DNA of 64,000 bases from Bacillota bacterium (GCA_023402075.1 JAEXCS010000043.1:59409-123408); one strand, 5' to 3'. Counted from the first letter of the stretch, positions 25,839 through 34,802 are shown. Numbers and translations: made by a program. The notes: generated by a model from the letters alone, not told the origin.

Positions 25839-27014
25839 TCAGATGCGGGCAACGCCGCTTTTCCGGGCCGCTTCCGCCACGGCCTTCGCCACCGCCGGAC
25901 CCACTCGGGGGTCAAAAGCGGCGGGAATGATGTAATCCTCATTCAGCTCGTCCCCCGAAATCAGCTCCGCCAGCGCCTGCGCGGCGGCCATCTTCATTTC
26001 CTCGTTGATGTCACTGGCGCGTACGTCAAACGCTCCCCGGAAAATGCCGGGAAACGCCAGAACGTTATTGATCTGATTGGGATAGTCGCTGCGCCCGGTG
26101 GCCACCACCCGCGCCCCGGCGGCCTTCGCTTCGTCGGGAAAAATCTCCGGTGTGGGGTTGGCGCAGGCAAAAATAATCGGGTCCGCCGCCATGGAGCGCA
26201 CCATGTCCGCCGTCACGGAGCCGGGAGCAGACACGCCGATGCACACATCCGCGCCCGCCACGGCTTCCTTCAGCCCGCCACCAAGCTTCCGGGGATTTGT
26301 AACCTCCGCCAGCTCGGTTTTAATCCAGTTCATACCGGTTTCCCGGCCCTTGTAAATAATTCCCGTACGGTCGCACAGGACGATATCCTGCGCTCCTGCC
26401 GCAAGCAGCAGCTTGGTCACGGCCACGGCAGCGGCGCCCGCGCCGTTTACCGCGATTTTTACATCTTCCAGCCGTTTTCCAACCACCTTCAGCGCATTTT
26501 GAAGCCCCGCCAGCGTGATGACGGCGGTGCCGTGCTGATCGTCGTGAAAGATGGGGATGTCGCACTTTTCTTTCAGCTTTCGCTCAATTTCAAAACAGCG
26601 CGGCGCGGCAATATCCTCCAGATTCACGCCGCCGAAGCTGCCTGAAATCTGATATACGGTGTTCACAAACTCGTCCACATCATGGCTTTTCACGCACAGA
26701 GGAAACGCGTCCACTCCCCCAAACGCCTTGAACAGCACGCACTTCCCTTCCATCACGGGCATGCCCGCCTCGGGGCCGATGTCTCCCAGTCCCAGCACGG
26801 CGCTGCCGTCCGTAACCACCAGACACAGGTTGTGCCGCCGGGTCAGCTCGTAGCTCTTGTCCGGATTCTTTTGAATCTCCAGACAGGGCTGGGCCACGCC
26901 GGGGGTATACGCCAGCGACAAATCCTCCCGCGTGGCCACCGGAACAGCAGCCACCACCTCAATTTTCCCCTTCCACTCCCCGTGGAGCCGAAGGGATTCC
27001 TTTGCGTAATCCAT
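25839..27014 (-). CDS. NAD(P)-dependent malic enzyme
   Basis: This is a 391-residue short-form malic enzyme (oxaloacetate-decarboxylating malate dehydrogenase) converting malate to pyruvate and CO2 with a divalent metal. Seen are SLAYTPGVAQPC with the catalytic Tyr, the Lys-bearing GKCVLFKAFGGVDAFPLC, the metal motif DIPIFHDDQHGTAV, the dinucleotide loop VNGAGAAAVAV and ACANPTPEIFPDEA. The start MDYAKE at 27014 follows GGAGAAGGAGAG, and the longer frame upstream overlaps the regulator. It follows a DtxR-family gene by 37 bp, so the two are co-transcribed. Confidence 0.95.
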   Translation of the reverse strand: MDYAKESLRLHGEWKGKIEVVAAVPVATREDLSLAYTPGVAQPCLEIQKNPDKSYELTRRHNLCLVVTDGSAVLGLGDIGPEAGMPVMEGKCVLFKAFGGVDAFPLCVKSHDVDEFVNTVYQISGSFGGVNLEDIAAPRCFEIERKLKEKCDIPIFHDDQHGTAVITLAGLQNALKVVGKRLEDVKIAVNGAGAAAVAVTKLLLAAGAQDIVLCDRTGIIYKGRETGMNWIKTELAEVTNPRKLGGGLKEAVAGADVCIGVSAPGSVTADMVRSMAADPIIFACANPTPEIFPDEAKAAGARVVATGRSDYPNQINNVLAFPGIFRGAFDVRASDINEEMKMAAAQALAELISGDELNEDYIIPAAFDPRVGPAVAKAVAEAARKSGVARI

Positions 27015-27051
27015 TGCTCTCTCCTTCTCCCGTCCCCGTGGCACCACGCCC

Positions 27052-27438
27052 TCAGACGGAGCCTTTGTCTGCTTTTGCTCTTTCCAAAAACTCCTGAACG
27101 CGGGCGAACGTCTCCTCGTGAAGATCGTGCTCCACCCTGCAGGCATCCTCTGCGGCAATCTCCGGGGGTACACCCAAAAATGTGAACAGCTCCGTCAGAG
27201 TTCTGTGCCGCCGGTATACCCGGGAGGCAACCTCCATGCCGGTATCGCTCAACGTAATCGTTCCGTCCTCGGCCATGGAGATGTAACCGCTTTCCCGCAG
27301 CTTTTTCATGGCAATGCTGACGCTGGGCTTGGAATAGCCCAAATCGTTTACAATGTCAATAGAGCGCACGGACCCCAATCTCTCCTGCACGACCAATATG
27401 GACTCCAAATAGTCCTCCGCCGACTCATGAATCTCCAT
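27052..27438 (-). CDS. DtxR/MntR-family metal-dependent regulator
   Basis: This 128-residue regulator has an N-terminal winged helix (IHESAEDYLESILVVQE, then VRSIDIVNDLGYSKPSVSIAMKKLRESG) and a metal/dimer domain (DACRVEHDLHEETFARVQEFLE) with the His/Glu/Cys ligands of the MntR/DtxR family. There is no C-terminal SH3-like domain, so it is the short MntR type. The start at 27438 has a GGAGGTGGGA SD. It is the first gene of an operon with malic enzyme, whose cofactor is usually Mn or Mg. A link through manganese is suggestive only. Confidence 0.88.
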   Translation of the reverse strand: MEIHESAEDYLESILVVQERLGSVRSIDIVNDLGYSKPSVSIAMKKLRESGYISMAEDGTITLSDTGMEVASRVYRRHRTLTELFTFLGVPPEIAAEDACRVEHDLHEETFARVQEFLERAKADKGSV

Positions 27439-27613
27439 GGTCCCACCTCCTGATGACAGATTTTCGGCGGCGCATTCAGGCCACCGGCAGTTTGTTATGT
27501 CTATCTTATCATAAATGTGGAATTTTGCAAGTCTGCACCTGTGAAGTTTTTGCGAATCCCTCATCGTTTATGCCGGTGGCTTTTTTGCCCAATAACTGAA
27601 CAGGCGCAAAAAA

Positions 27614-27646
27614 TCCGGGGCCGCCGCATATGGCGGCAGCCCCGGA
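27614..27646 (-). terminator. Terminator after cysK
   Basis: TCCGGGGCTGCCGC / GCGGCGGCCCCGGA-type stem with an A-rich plus-strand left side that gives a U-run on the minus transcript. Confidence 0.7.
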
Positions 27647-27655
27647 AAAAGCTAT

Positions 27656-28588
27656 TTATTCTGCAAACAGCGGGGTGGAGAGATAGCGGTCGCCGGTATC
27701 CGGCAGCAGGGCCACAATGGTCTTGCCCTTATTCTCGGGCCGCTTGGCAAGCTGCACGGCAGCCCACACGGCGGCGCCGGAGGAAATGCCCACCAAAACA
27801 CCCTCGGCTCTGCCGATTCTTCTGCCCTCGGCAAACGCGTCGTCGTTCTCCACCGGGATGACCTCATCATAAATCTTGGTATCCAGCACATCGGGGACAA
27901 AGCCCGCGCCGATGCCCTGAATCTTGTGGCTTCCCGGCGCGCCGCCGCTCAGCACAGGAGAGGCCGCAGGCTCCACCGCCACAATTTTCACATTGGGATT
28001 TTTCTCACGAAGATATTCACCAACACCGGTAACGGTACCGCCGGTGCCAACGCCCGCCACAAAGATATCTACCTTTCCGTCGGTGTCCTCCCAGATTTCC
28101 GGGCCGGTGGTTGCTTTATGGACAGCCGGGTTGGCAGGATTGACAAACTGGCCGGGAATGAAGCTGTCAGACGTTTCTGCCGCCAGCTCTTCCGCCTTGG
28201 CGATGGCGCCCTTCATGCCCTTTGCCCCTTCGGTAAGCACCAGCTCTGCGCCATAGGCCTTCATCAGCTGCCGGCGCTCCACGCTCATGGTTTCCGGCAT
28301 AACAATGATGATGCGATAGCCACGGGCGGCCGCCACAGAGGCAAGACCGATGCCGGTGTTGCCGGAGGTAGGCTCGATAATCACGGAGCCGGGCTTCAGC
28401 TTACCGCTGGCTTCCGCATCGTCAATCATGGCCTTTGCAATGCGGTCCTTTACGCTGCCCGCGGGATTGAAGTATTCCAGCTTGCCCAGAATCCGGGCCT
28501 CCAGCTTTTCCTCTTTCTCAACGTGGCTCAGCTCCAGCAGCGGGGTCTTTCCAATCAGTTGATCGGCGGAAGTATAAATATTGCTCAT
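27656..28588 (-). CDS. cysK: Cysteine synthase (O-acetylserine sulfhydrylase)
   Basis: This 310-residue PLP enzyme makes cysteine from O-acetylserine and sulfide. The PLP lysine is K47 in FNPAGSVKDR. The substrate loop is TSGNTGIGLA, the phosphate-cradle glycines are in GVGTGGTVTGVGEYL, and the C-terminal GISSGAAV is intact. It is divergent from an Rrf2-family regulator. A perfect TTGACA/TATAAT promoter overlaps a 26-bp dyad upstream, so transcription is probably repressed by that regulator. Confidence 0.96.
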   Translation of the reverse strand: MSNIYTSADQLIGKTPLLELSHVEKEEKLEARILGKLEYFNPAGSVKDRIAKAMIDDAEASGKLKPGSVIIEPTSGNTGIGLASVAAARGYRIIIVMPETMSVERRQLMKAYGAELVLTEGAKGMKGAIAKAEELAAETSDSFIPGQFVNPANPAVHKATTGPEIWEDTDGKVDIFVAGVGTGGTVTGVGEYLREKNPNVKIVAVEPAASPVLSGGAPGSHKIQGIGAGFVPDVLDTKIYDEVIPVENDDAFAEGRRIGRAEGVLVGISSGAAVWAAVQLAKRPENKGKTIVALLPDTGDRYLSTPLFAE

Positions 28589-28714
28589 AGTCTGTTCCTC
28601 CTATATTTCATTTCGATGTGATTTATATGGTTCAGCGAAACGCTTCCCTCCGGATGCGGGAAACGGGGCGACATCGAAAGGCCGTGGGCAGAGACAGCAT
28701 GAAGTTCATATATC

Positions 28715-28773
28715 ATTACCAACCTTTCAAGTAGGTTAATATGAATTATACCCGCTGTTTTTAAATTTGTCAA
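28715..28773 (-). promoter_or_regulatory. cysK promoter with Rrf2-type operator
   Basis: On the minus strand TTGACA (28768-28773), a 17-nt spacer and TATAAT (28745-28750) form a consensus promoter. The expected start point lies inside the dyad ATTAACC-N13-GGTAAT (28715-28740). A site with the same half-sites and the same N13 spacing covers the rrf2 promoter at 28818-28844. Confidence 0.7.
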
Positions 28774-28807
28774 TAGGCGGCCGGAAAAAAATTTCCAAAG
28801 CTTGCTG

Positions 28808-28844
28808 TTGATTCCCCACTAACCGTATTATATAATAGGTTTAT
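28808..28844 (+). promoter_or_regulatory. Promoter and operator of the Rrf2 gene
   Basis: TTGATT (28808-28813), a 17-nt spacer and TATAAT (28831-28836). The dyad ACTAACC-N13-GGTTTAT (28818-28844) spans the -10 box, which implies autorepression. Confidence 0.65.
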
Positions 28845-28864
28845 CACTTCTGGAGGATTTTTAT

Positions 28865-29293
28865 ATGCTGATTTCGACAAAGGGGCGTTATGCCCTGCGG
28901 GTGATGATTGATTTGGCCGAACATCTGACGGAGGGATACGTCCCTCTGAAAGAGGTTGCGGAGCGGCAGGATATCTCGGAGAAATATCTGGAGAGTATTA
29001 TCAAGCTTCTGGTCAGAGGTAAAATGCTGACCGGACTACGGGGCAAGGGCGGCGGCTATCGCCTTACCAAAACTCCGGAGGAGTATTCCGTGGGGACCAT
29101 TCTGCGGCTGACGGAGGAATCTCTTGCCCCCGTCGCCTGTCTGGAGGGGGATTCCGTCTCCTGCCCCAGAATGGCGGAATGCCGCACGCTTCCCATGTGG
29201 CGCGGGTTGGACGAGGTCATCCGAAACTATCTGGACAATATTACCGTGGCAGATCTGACGGCCTCCGATTCCGGCGGAAACTATGTGATCTGA
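28865..29293 (+). CDS. Rrf2-family regulator with three candidate Fe-S cysteines
   Basis: In this 142-residue regulator, the N-terminal winged helix (STKGRYALRVMIDLAEH, then VAERQDISEKYLESIIKLLVRGKM and RGKGGGYRL) is typical of Rrf2/IscR/CymR proteins. Three cysteines in a C-x7-C-x5-C arrangement (ACLEGDSVSCPRMAEC) match the IscR-type cluster loop, apart from the longer first gap. Its position opposite cysK with shared operators suggests control of cysteine or Fe-S supply. It may sense an Fe-S cluster, or act like CymR through a partner. Confidence 0.88.
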   Translation: MLISTKGRYALRVMIDLAEHLTEGYVPLKEVAERQDISEKYLESIIKLLVRGKMLTGLRGKGGGYRLTKTPEEYSVGTILRLTEESLAPVACLEGDSVSCPRMAECRTLPMWRGLDEVIRNYLDNITVADLTASDSGGNYVI

Positions 29294-29310
29294 CCGACGG
29301 CCCACCGAAA

Positions 29311-29336
29311 AAAGCCCGGCTTGTGCCGGGCTTTTT
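29311..29336 (+). terminator. Terminator after the Rrf2 gene
   Basis: AAAGCCCGGC / GCCGGGCTTT stem with a short loop and a TTTTTT run. Confidence 0.8.
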
Positions 29337-29572
29337 TCGCGGAACACGACAAAGCGGACGGCCTGCCAGCCGTCCGCTTTGCCTGTATGGTATAGAGAAA
29401 GGAGAGGGAGAAATTGGAGAAATGTATCAAGTGTTCCGCTTGATGTGTTCATAATAGCGTCCCGTCAGTGAAAAGTCAACCGACCTGTGGAACCTTTCAT
29501 AGTTTGTTTACAAATATTGCTTTTTTTCAAAATTTGTTCATAATACGTTCAAATAAAGTCCAAAATTGCATA

Positions 29573-29629
29573 TTGACAACTTTTCTGAAACGTGGTATTG
29601 TTTAGCACGCTAATATTTAGCCCGCGTAA
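29573..29629 (+). promoter_or_regulatory. Promoter and MarR-type operators of the exporter operon
   Basis: TTGACA (29573-29578), a 17-nt spacer and TATTGT (29596-29601). Two dyads follow directly: TTAGC-AC-GCTAA (29602-29613) and TTAGC-CC-GCGTAA (29617-29629). Both would block initiation when bound by the MarR protein encoded next. Confidence 0.65.
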
Positions 29630-29653
29630 TATATTTGGAAAGGATTCTGAATT

Positions 29654-30094
29654 ATGGAAGACATAAAATCTCTCGGGCGGTCTATCGGCTGTGCGTCACA
29701 TTTGTTTCGAGAGCGGGCGGATGCCCGCATGGCCAAATACGACGTGACACCCCTTCAGGCCCACGTTATGGTATATCTCGCCCATCAGGGCGGAAAATCC
29801 ACCCAGCAGGCGCTGGGTGAGCACCTGCGGGTGAAGCCCTCCACTGTCAACGGCATTGTGGACCGCATGGTGGAACGGGAGCTTGCCACGCGCAGCCCCG
29901 ACGAGGCAGACGCCCGCCGCCGGCTTGTGGCCCTTACAAAGGAAGGGCGGTCGCGGCTGGAGGCGCTGCATCAGGAAATGCGGGAGACGGAGCGCCTTTT
30001 GGAATCCGCCTTCACAGCCGAGGAACTGTCCCAGTTTCAGGCGCTGCTGAATCGCATGATTCAGAATTTAGAGGAGGACCGGAAAAAATGCTGA
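29654..30094 (+). CDS. MarR-family transcriptional regulator
   Basis: This 146-residue winged-helix repressor has LTPLQAHVMVYL-type helices, the recognition region TQQALGEHLRVKPSTVNGIVDRMVERELATRS and the wing DEADARRRLVALTKEGR. It is the first gene of an operon with two ABC half-transporters; its stop overlaps the next start by 7 bp. It probably represses the operon through the two TTAGC dyads and is released by a transported compound. Confidence 0.92.
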   Translation: MEDIKSLGRSIGCASHLFRERADARMAKYDVTPLQAHVMVYLAHQGGKSTQQALGEHLRVKPSTVNGIVDRMVERELATRSPDEADARRRLVALTKEGRSRLEALHQEMRETERLLESAFTAEELSQFQALLNRMIQNLEEDRKKC

Positions 30095-31824
30095 AAAAAC
30101 TCCTGCCCCATACCAAGGGCTATCGGCCGTGGATTGCACTGGGCATCGCCTGCTCCGCCATGGACGCGATCTTCCAGCTGCTCATTCCGCTGGTGATGGC
30201 CGACATTGTGGACATCGGCGTTGCCAACGCCGACACAAACTTTATTATACGCAAAGGCCTTCTTATGGTGGTTCTGGCAGCGGTGGCCATGGTCTTCGGC
30301 CTTGGCAGCGCCGCGTCCTCCGCCCGGGCGGGCATGGGCTTCGGTGCAAACCTTCGGACGGCGGAATATGCCCGTGTGCAGGACTTTTCCTTCTCCAACA
30401 TCGAAAAGTTTTCCACCGCGTCTCTTGTAACCCGCCTGACCAGCGACGTCCGTGTCCTTGAAATGACGCTGATGATGAGTATGCGTCTGCTGGTTCGTGC
30501 CCCGGTGATGCTGGTTGCGGCTCTGGTGCTGGCCGTGCGGCTGAGCAGCCAGCTCTCCCGCGTGTTCTTAGGCGCAATTCCCCTGCTTGTAATATTCGTG
30601 GTGCTTCTGATGACCAAGGTAGGCCCTTTGTTTCGCCAGCTTCAGGAGAAGACCGACGATGTAAATTTGGTGGTGCAGGAAAACCTTACGGCCATCCGGG
30701 TGGTGAAGTCCTTCGTCCGGGAAGATTATGAACAGGAGAAGTTCTCCAAGCGGAACAACGGTTTGCGGGAAACCTCTGAAAAAGCCTTTGGCGCGGTGGT
30801 GGTAAACATGCCCGTGATGATGCTGATTATCTACGGCACCATTATCGCCGTCATGTGGTTCGGCGGAAAAATGGTGTTCGCCGGGACCATGGAGGTTGGC
30901 GGCCTTACCGCATTTTTCTCCTACATTACGGAGATTCTGATTTCCCTGATGATGGTTTCCATGATTTTTATGATGATGTCCCGCTCCATTGCCTGCGCAA
31001 AGCGCATCTGCGAGGTTTTGGACGAGGTTCCTTCCGTCACCGACGCACAGGCACAGTCCGGTGCGTCAGTGGAATCCGGCTCTGTGGACTTTGAGAATGT
31101 AAGCTTCCGATACAACGATGAAAGCGCCGGGTGGGTGCTGGAGGACGTGAGCCTTCATATTCCCGCCGGAGCCACCGTGGGGATTTTAGGAGGTACTGGC
31201 AGCGGAAAATCCACCCTTGTGTCCCTGATCCCCCGGTTGTACGAAGCCCAAAATGGCACGGTTCTCGTGGGGGGACGCCCTGTTGCGGACTACACCATGG
31301 AACACCTGCGGGATGCCGTGTCTGTGGTACTGCAAAAAAACACACTTTTTTCCGGTACCATCCGTGAAAATCTTCTCTGGGGCAATCCCGCCGCCACGGA
31401 GGATCAGCTTCTTGCCGCCTGCCGCTCCGCCTGCGCGGACGAATTTCTTGACCGGATGCCCGAGGGACTGGACACCGACCTTGGTCAAGGCGGCGTAAAC
31501 GTATCCGGCGGGCAGAAGCAGCGGCTGTGCATTGCCCGGGCCATTTTGAAGCAGCCGAAAATATTGATTCTGGACGATTCCACCAGCGCGGTGGATACTG
31601 CCACGGACGCAAAAATCCGCGAGGCGTTCCGCCGGGACCTGCCGGGCACCACAAAGCTGATTATTGCCCAGCGGATTTCCTCCATCGCGGATGCGGATTT
31701 GATTCTGGTGCTGGATAAGGGCCGGGTTGTAGGCCAAGGTTCCCACGAGGAATTGATGAAGACGTGTGAAATTTATCGGGACGTATATCTGTCCCAGCAG
31801 GAAGGAGTGAGCATCGGTGGCTGA
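30088..31824 (+). CDS. ABC exporter half-transporter, degenerate-site subunit
   Basis: This 578-residue protein has six transmembrane helices (about 15-300) fused to an ATPase domain. Walker A is GGTGSGKST, the signature is canonical VSGGQ, and Walker B is ILILDDSTS, with Asp replacing the catalytic Glu. Its partner is encoded next with an 8-bp overlap. Such asymmetric pairs (LmrCD, BmrCD, TM287/288 type) are multidrug or lipid exporters in which only one ATP site hydrolyses. The substrate is unknown, and MarR control suggests a toxic compound. Confidence 0.92.
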   Translation: MLKKLLPHTKGYRPWIALGIACSAMDAIFQLLIPLVMADIVDIGVANADTNFIIRKGLLMVVLAAVAMVFGLGSAASSARAGMGFGANLRTAEYARVQDFSFSNIEKFSTASLVTRLTSDVRVLEMTLMMSMRLLVRAPVMLVAALVLAVRLSSQLSRVFLGAIPLLVIFVVLLMTKVGPLFRQLQEKTDDVNLVVQENLTAIRVVKSFVREDYEQEKFSKRNNGLRETSEKAFGAVVVNMPVMMLIIYGTIIAVMWFGGKMVFAGTMEVGGLTAFFSYITEILISLMMVSMIFMMMSRSIACAKRICEVLDEVPSVTDAQAQSGASVESGSVDFENVSFRYNDESAGWVLEDVSLHIPAGATVGILGGTGSGKSTLVSLIPRLYEAQNGTVLVGGRPVADYTMEHLRDAVSVVLQKNTLFSGTIRENLLWGNPAATEDQLLAACRSACADEFLDRMPEGLDTDLGQGGVNVSGGQKQRLCIARAILKQPKILILDDSTSAVDTATDAKIREAFRRDLPGTTKLIIAQRISSIADADLILVLDKGRVVGQGSHEELMKTCEIYRDVYLSQQEGVSIGG

Positions 31825-33709
31825 ACGTGAAAACAGAGCAGGCAGCACCCCCTCCGCCCGGCGCGGGCCTAATCAGGGCGGTTATCAAAAGCCGAAAAAC
31901 CTGCGGGGCACCGTGGGCAGGCTGATGGGCTATCTTGGCCGCTATAAGCTGCGGCTGGTGCTGGTGGGGATTTGCATTCTTCTCAGCGCGGCATGCAGCG
32001 TGGGTGGGTCCTATCTGATGCGCCCTCTGATCAACGACTATATTCTCCCCGGAAACTTTCCCGGCCTTGCAAAAATGCTGGCCGTGATGGGGGGAATCTA
32101 TCTTCTCGGCGCGGGATTGAGCTTTGCCTATGCCCGGATGATGGTTCGGATTTCCCAAAGCACCGTGGCGGCCCTTCGGCGGGATTTGTTTGCAAAGCTG
32201 CAAACCCTGCCCCTGAAATACTTTGACGCGCACACCCACGGTGAGCTGATGAGCCGCTTTACCAATGACATCGACAATGTCAGCGAAGCCATCAACAACT
32301 CCTTTGCTTCTTTGATCTCCTCCGCCGCAACCTTCTTGGGAACGCTTGCCATGATGCTTTATATCAGCCCCCTGCTAACGTGCATCACCTTTGCCGTACT
32401 GGCGGTGATGCTTGCGGCGGTGCGGGGCATCGGCGGGCGAAGCCGGAAGAGCTTTACAGCCCAGCAAAAGGCCATCGGCGGGGTGAACGGCTATATTGAG
32501 GAGATGACCGAGGGCCAGAAGGTCATCAAGGTGTTCAACCACGAGTCCTCCGCAATCAAGGGCTTTCGGGAGCGGAATGAAACCTACCGACAGGCAGCCA
32601 CCGGCGCCCAGACCTTTGCCGGGGCCATGATGCCCGTGATGGGCAACCTCAGCTATTTAAACTATGCCGTCACCTGCATGGCGGGTGCGCTTTTGGCCAT
32701 CCGCAGCGGCGATCTGGGCGGTCTCGCGGCCTTTTTGCAGTATACCCGGCAGGTTTCCCAGCCCGTCAGTCAGGTGTCCCAGCAGGTGAACGTCCTTCTG
32801 GCGGCTGTGGCAGGTGCAGAGCGCATTTTTGAGGTGATGGAGACGGAGCCGGAGCAAAATTCCGGCAAGGTCTCTCTGGTCCGTACAAAATGCCTTGCTG
32901 GAGGGTGCATTGAGGAAACCGACATTGAAACCGGCGCATGGGCCTGGAAAAAGCCCGACGGCGCGCTGATTCCCGTCCGGGGCGACGTGCGGTTTGACCA
33001 CGTAGTGTTCAGCTACGACGGAAACAAGACGGTTTTGAACGGCATCTCCCTTTATGCCGAACCGGGGCAGAAAATTGCGCTGGTCGGCTCCACTGGCGCG
33101 GGTAAAACCACGATCACAAATCTTATCAACCGTTTTTACGAGATTGACAGTGGAACCATCACTTACGACGGCATTGATATCCGGGACATTGAAAAGGATT
33201 CCCTGCGCAAGTCGCTCGGCATTGTGTTGCAGGACACCCATCTGTTCAGCGGCACCGTGGCGGACAATATCCGGTATGGAAAGCCAAGCGCAACAGACGA
33301 CGAGGTGGAGGCCGCGGCAAAGCTTGCCAATGCGGACGGGTTTATCCGTCACCTTCCCCAAGGCTATGCAACCGTTCTCTCCGGCGACGGCGGCAGTCTC
33401 AGTCAGGGCGAGCGGCAGCTTTTGAACATTGCCCGGGCGGCGCTGTCCAATCCGCCGGTACTGATTCTGGACGAAGCCACCAGCTCGATCGACACCCGAA
33501 CGGAAAAGCTGATCGAAAAGGGCATGGACCAGTTGATGGCGGGACGCACGGTGTTTGTCATCGCCCACCGCCTATCCACCGTCCGAAACTCGCAGGCCAT
33601 TCTGGTGCTGGAGCAGGGCGAAATCATTGAGCGGGGCAGTCACGACAATCTGCTGGATCAGCAGGGCCGTTACTACCGACTCTATACCGGGCAGGCAGAG
33701 CTGGCCTGA
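31817..33709 (+). CDS. ABC exporter half-transporter, catalytic-site subunit
   Basis: In this 630-residue protein, about 35 polar residues precede six transmembrane helices (about 40-330). The ATPase domain has Walker A GSTGAGKTT and Walker B ILDEATSSID with the catalytic Glu, but its signature is LSQGE instead of LSGGQ. Together with the upstream subunit, this makes one composite site canonical (this Walker B with the partner's SGGQ) and the other degenerate. An insertion of about 35 residues lies between the membrane and ATPase domains (KCLAGGCIEETDIETGAWAW). Confidence 0.92.
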   Translation: MAERENRAGSTPSARRGPNQGGYQKPKNLRGTVGRLMGYLGRYKLRLVLVGICILLSAACSVGGSYLMRPLINDYILPGNFPGLAKMLAVMGGIYLLGAGLSFAYARMMVRISQSTVAALRRDLFAKLQTLPLKYFDAHTHGELMSRFTNDIDNVSEAINNSFASLISSAATFLGTLAMMLYISPLLTCITFAVLAVMLAAVRGIGGRSRKSFTAQQKAIGGVNGYIEEMTEGQKVIKVFNHESSAIKGFRERNETYRQAATGAQTFAGAMMPVMGNLSYLNYAVTCMAGALLAIRSGDLGGLAAFLQYTRQVSQPVSQVSQQVNVLLAAVAGAERIFEVMETEPEQNSGKVSLVRTKCLAGGCIEETDIETGAWAWKKPDGALIPVRGDVRFDHVVFSYDGNKTVLNGISLYAEPGQKIALVGSTGAGKTTITNLINRFYEIDSGTITYDGIDIRDIEKDSLRKSLGIVLQDTHLFSGTVADNIRYGKPSATDDEVEAAAKLANADGFIRHLPQGYATVLSGDGGSLSQGERQLLNIARAALSNPPVLILDEATSSIDTRTEKLIEKGMDQLMAGRTVFVIAHRLSTVRNSQAILVLEQGEIIERGSHDNLLDQQGRYYRLYTGQAELA

Positions 33710-33756
33710 GAAAGCTTTTAAGAAAATCTCAGGCCCTTTTGGCACAACGCTAAAAA

Positions 33757-33800
33757 ACAGGAGCGTCTCTCCGCCGGGAGAGACGCTCCTGTTATTTTTT
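33757..33800 (+). terminator. Terminator of the exporter operon
   Basis: ACAGGAGCGTCTCTCC / GGAGAGACGCTCCTGT is a perfect 16-bp stem, then a T-rich run. Confidence 0.85.
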
Positions 33801-33962
33801 TAAACCCTGCATCGACGCGGACAGGTTTTTCCCGCCTCGCATTTCCGTTTGTGGCTTTCTGTCCTTTTTCGGCGCTCTGCCCATACGGTTAATTTTGGAT
33901 ACTTTGCACTTGCTTTTACAGGAAGGAACGCCAAAAGTTTCTCCGCGCCAATGTAAGCCCCG

Positions 33963-34802
33963 TCAGCAGGGGTCCTTCCCCAGACGGAACAGCTCCGTCA
34001 TGGTATGTGTCAAATCAATGGGATCGTGGCTTTCGGGAATTTCCTCCCGGCGCAGCCAGACGGCCTCCTTCACCTCCCGGGTATCCAGCGTGACGGTTTC
34101 GTCCCCGTCCAGCTCCGCCCAGAAGCCCACCATCTGGTTGCCCGCAAAGCCCCATGGCTGGTCGGCATGGTACCGCAGGTTTTTTACCCGCAGACCCACT
34201 TCTTCCATGACCTCCCGGCGGGCAGTCTGCTCCATGGTTTCCCCGATTTCGGTAAACCCGGCAATCAGGGCGTACTGCGCCACCATGGGCCTGTCGGCAT
34301 AGCGGATCAGCAGCAGCCTGTCCCCGTTTCGCACAGCCACCACCACTGCGGGGTTGATGCGGGGGTAGACCAGCGCGCCGCAATCGGAGCAGCGCATGGC
34401 TCGCTCCTGATCGTCCCGGACTGTGGGCGCACCGCAGAAGCCGCAGAAACGATTGGCCCGATACCAGCTTGCAAGGTGCATCGCCGTGGCCCCCACAAGA
34501 CGGAGAAACGGCGGCTCCATGCGGCGAAACACCGCCGGAGACGTTGCCTTCAGCCCGGCGCAAACGCCTTCGGACGGCTCCTCCAGCAGGTAAAAGCACT
34601 GCTCGTCCACGGAGAAGAGATAGATCAGCTTCTCTTCCTCAGCGCCCAGCGCCAGCACCTCTGCCACCGTGGGAAAGCCTCCCGCCTCTGTCAGAAGCAC
34701 CTTCCCTTCGTGAAACAGCACCGCCGAACCACCGCCCGCCGGCGGCGGGGGCGGAACCCTAAATTCATTGTGAAAGCTGTGGGGCGCGATATCCTGAAGC
34801 AT
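33963..34802 (-). CDS. nudC: NAD(+) diphosphatase NudC
   Basis: This 279-residue Nudix enzyme cleaves NADH/NAD+ and can remove NAD caps from RNA. The four-cysteine zinc ribbon is FCGFCGAP with MRCSDCGALVYPR. The Nudix box is GFTEIGETMEQTARREVMEEVGL, and the family motif appears as DQPWGFAGNQM, a variant of SQPWPFPxS. The proline-rich VPPPPPAGGG near the N-terminus is unusual but is read in frame. It is convergent with the exporter operon. Confidence 0.93.
   Translation of the reverse strand: MLQDIAPHSFHNEFRVPPPPPAGGGSAVLFHEGKVLLTEAGGFPTVAEVLALGAEEEKLIYLFSVDEQCFYLLEEPSEGVCAGLKATSPAVFRRMEPPFLRLVGATAMHLASWYRANRFCGFCGAPTVRDDQERAMRCSDCGALVYPRINPAVVVAVRNGDRLLLIRYADRPMVAQYALIAGFTEIGETMEQTARREVMEEVGLRVKNLRYHADQPWGFAGNQMVGFWAELDGDETVTLDTREVKEAVWLRREEIPESHDPIDLTHTMTELFRLGKDPC

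Noticed and set aside
28585..28773. Leader peptide gene upstream of cysK
   Set aside because: The frame begins at the -35 box and spans the operator, so its start would not be in the mRNA; no attenuator pair was seen.
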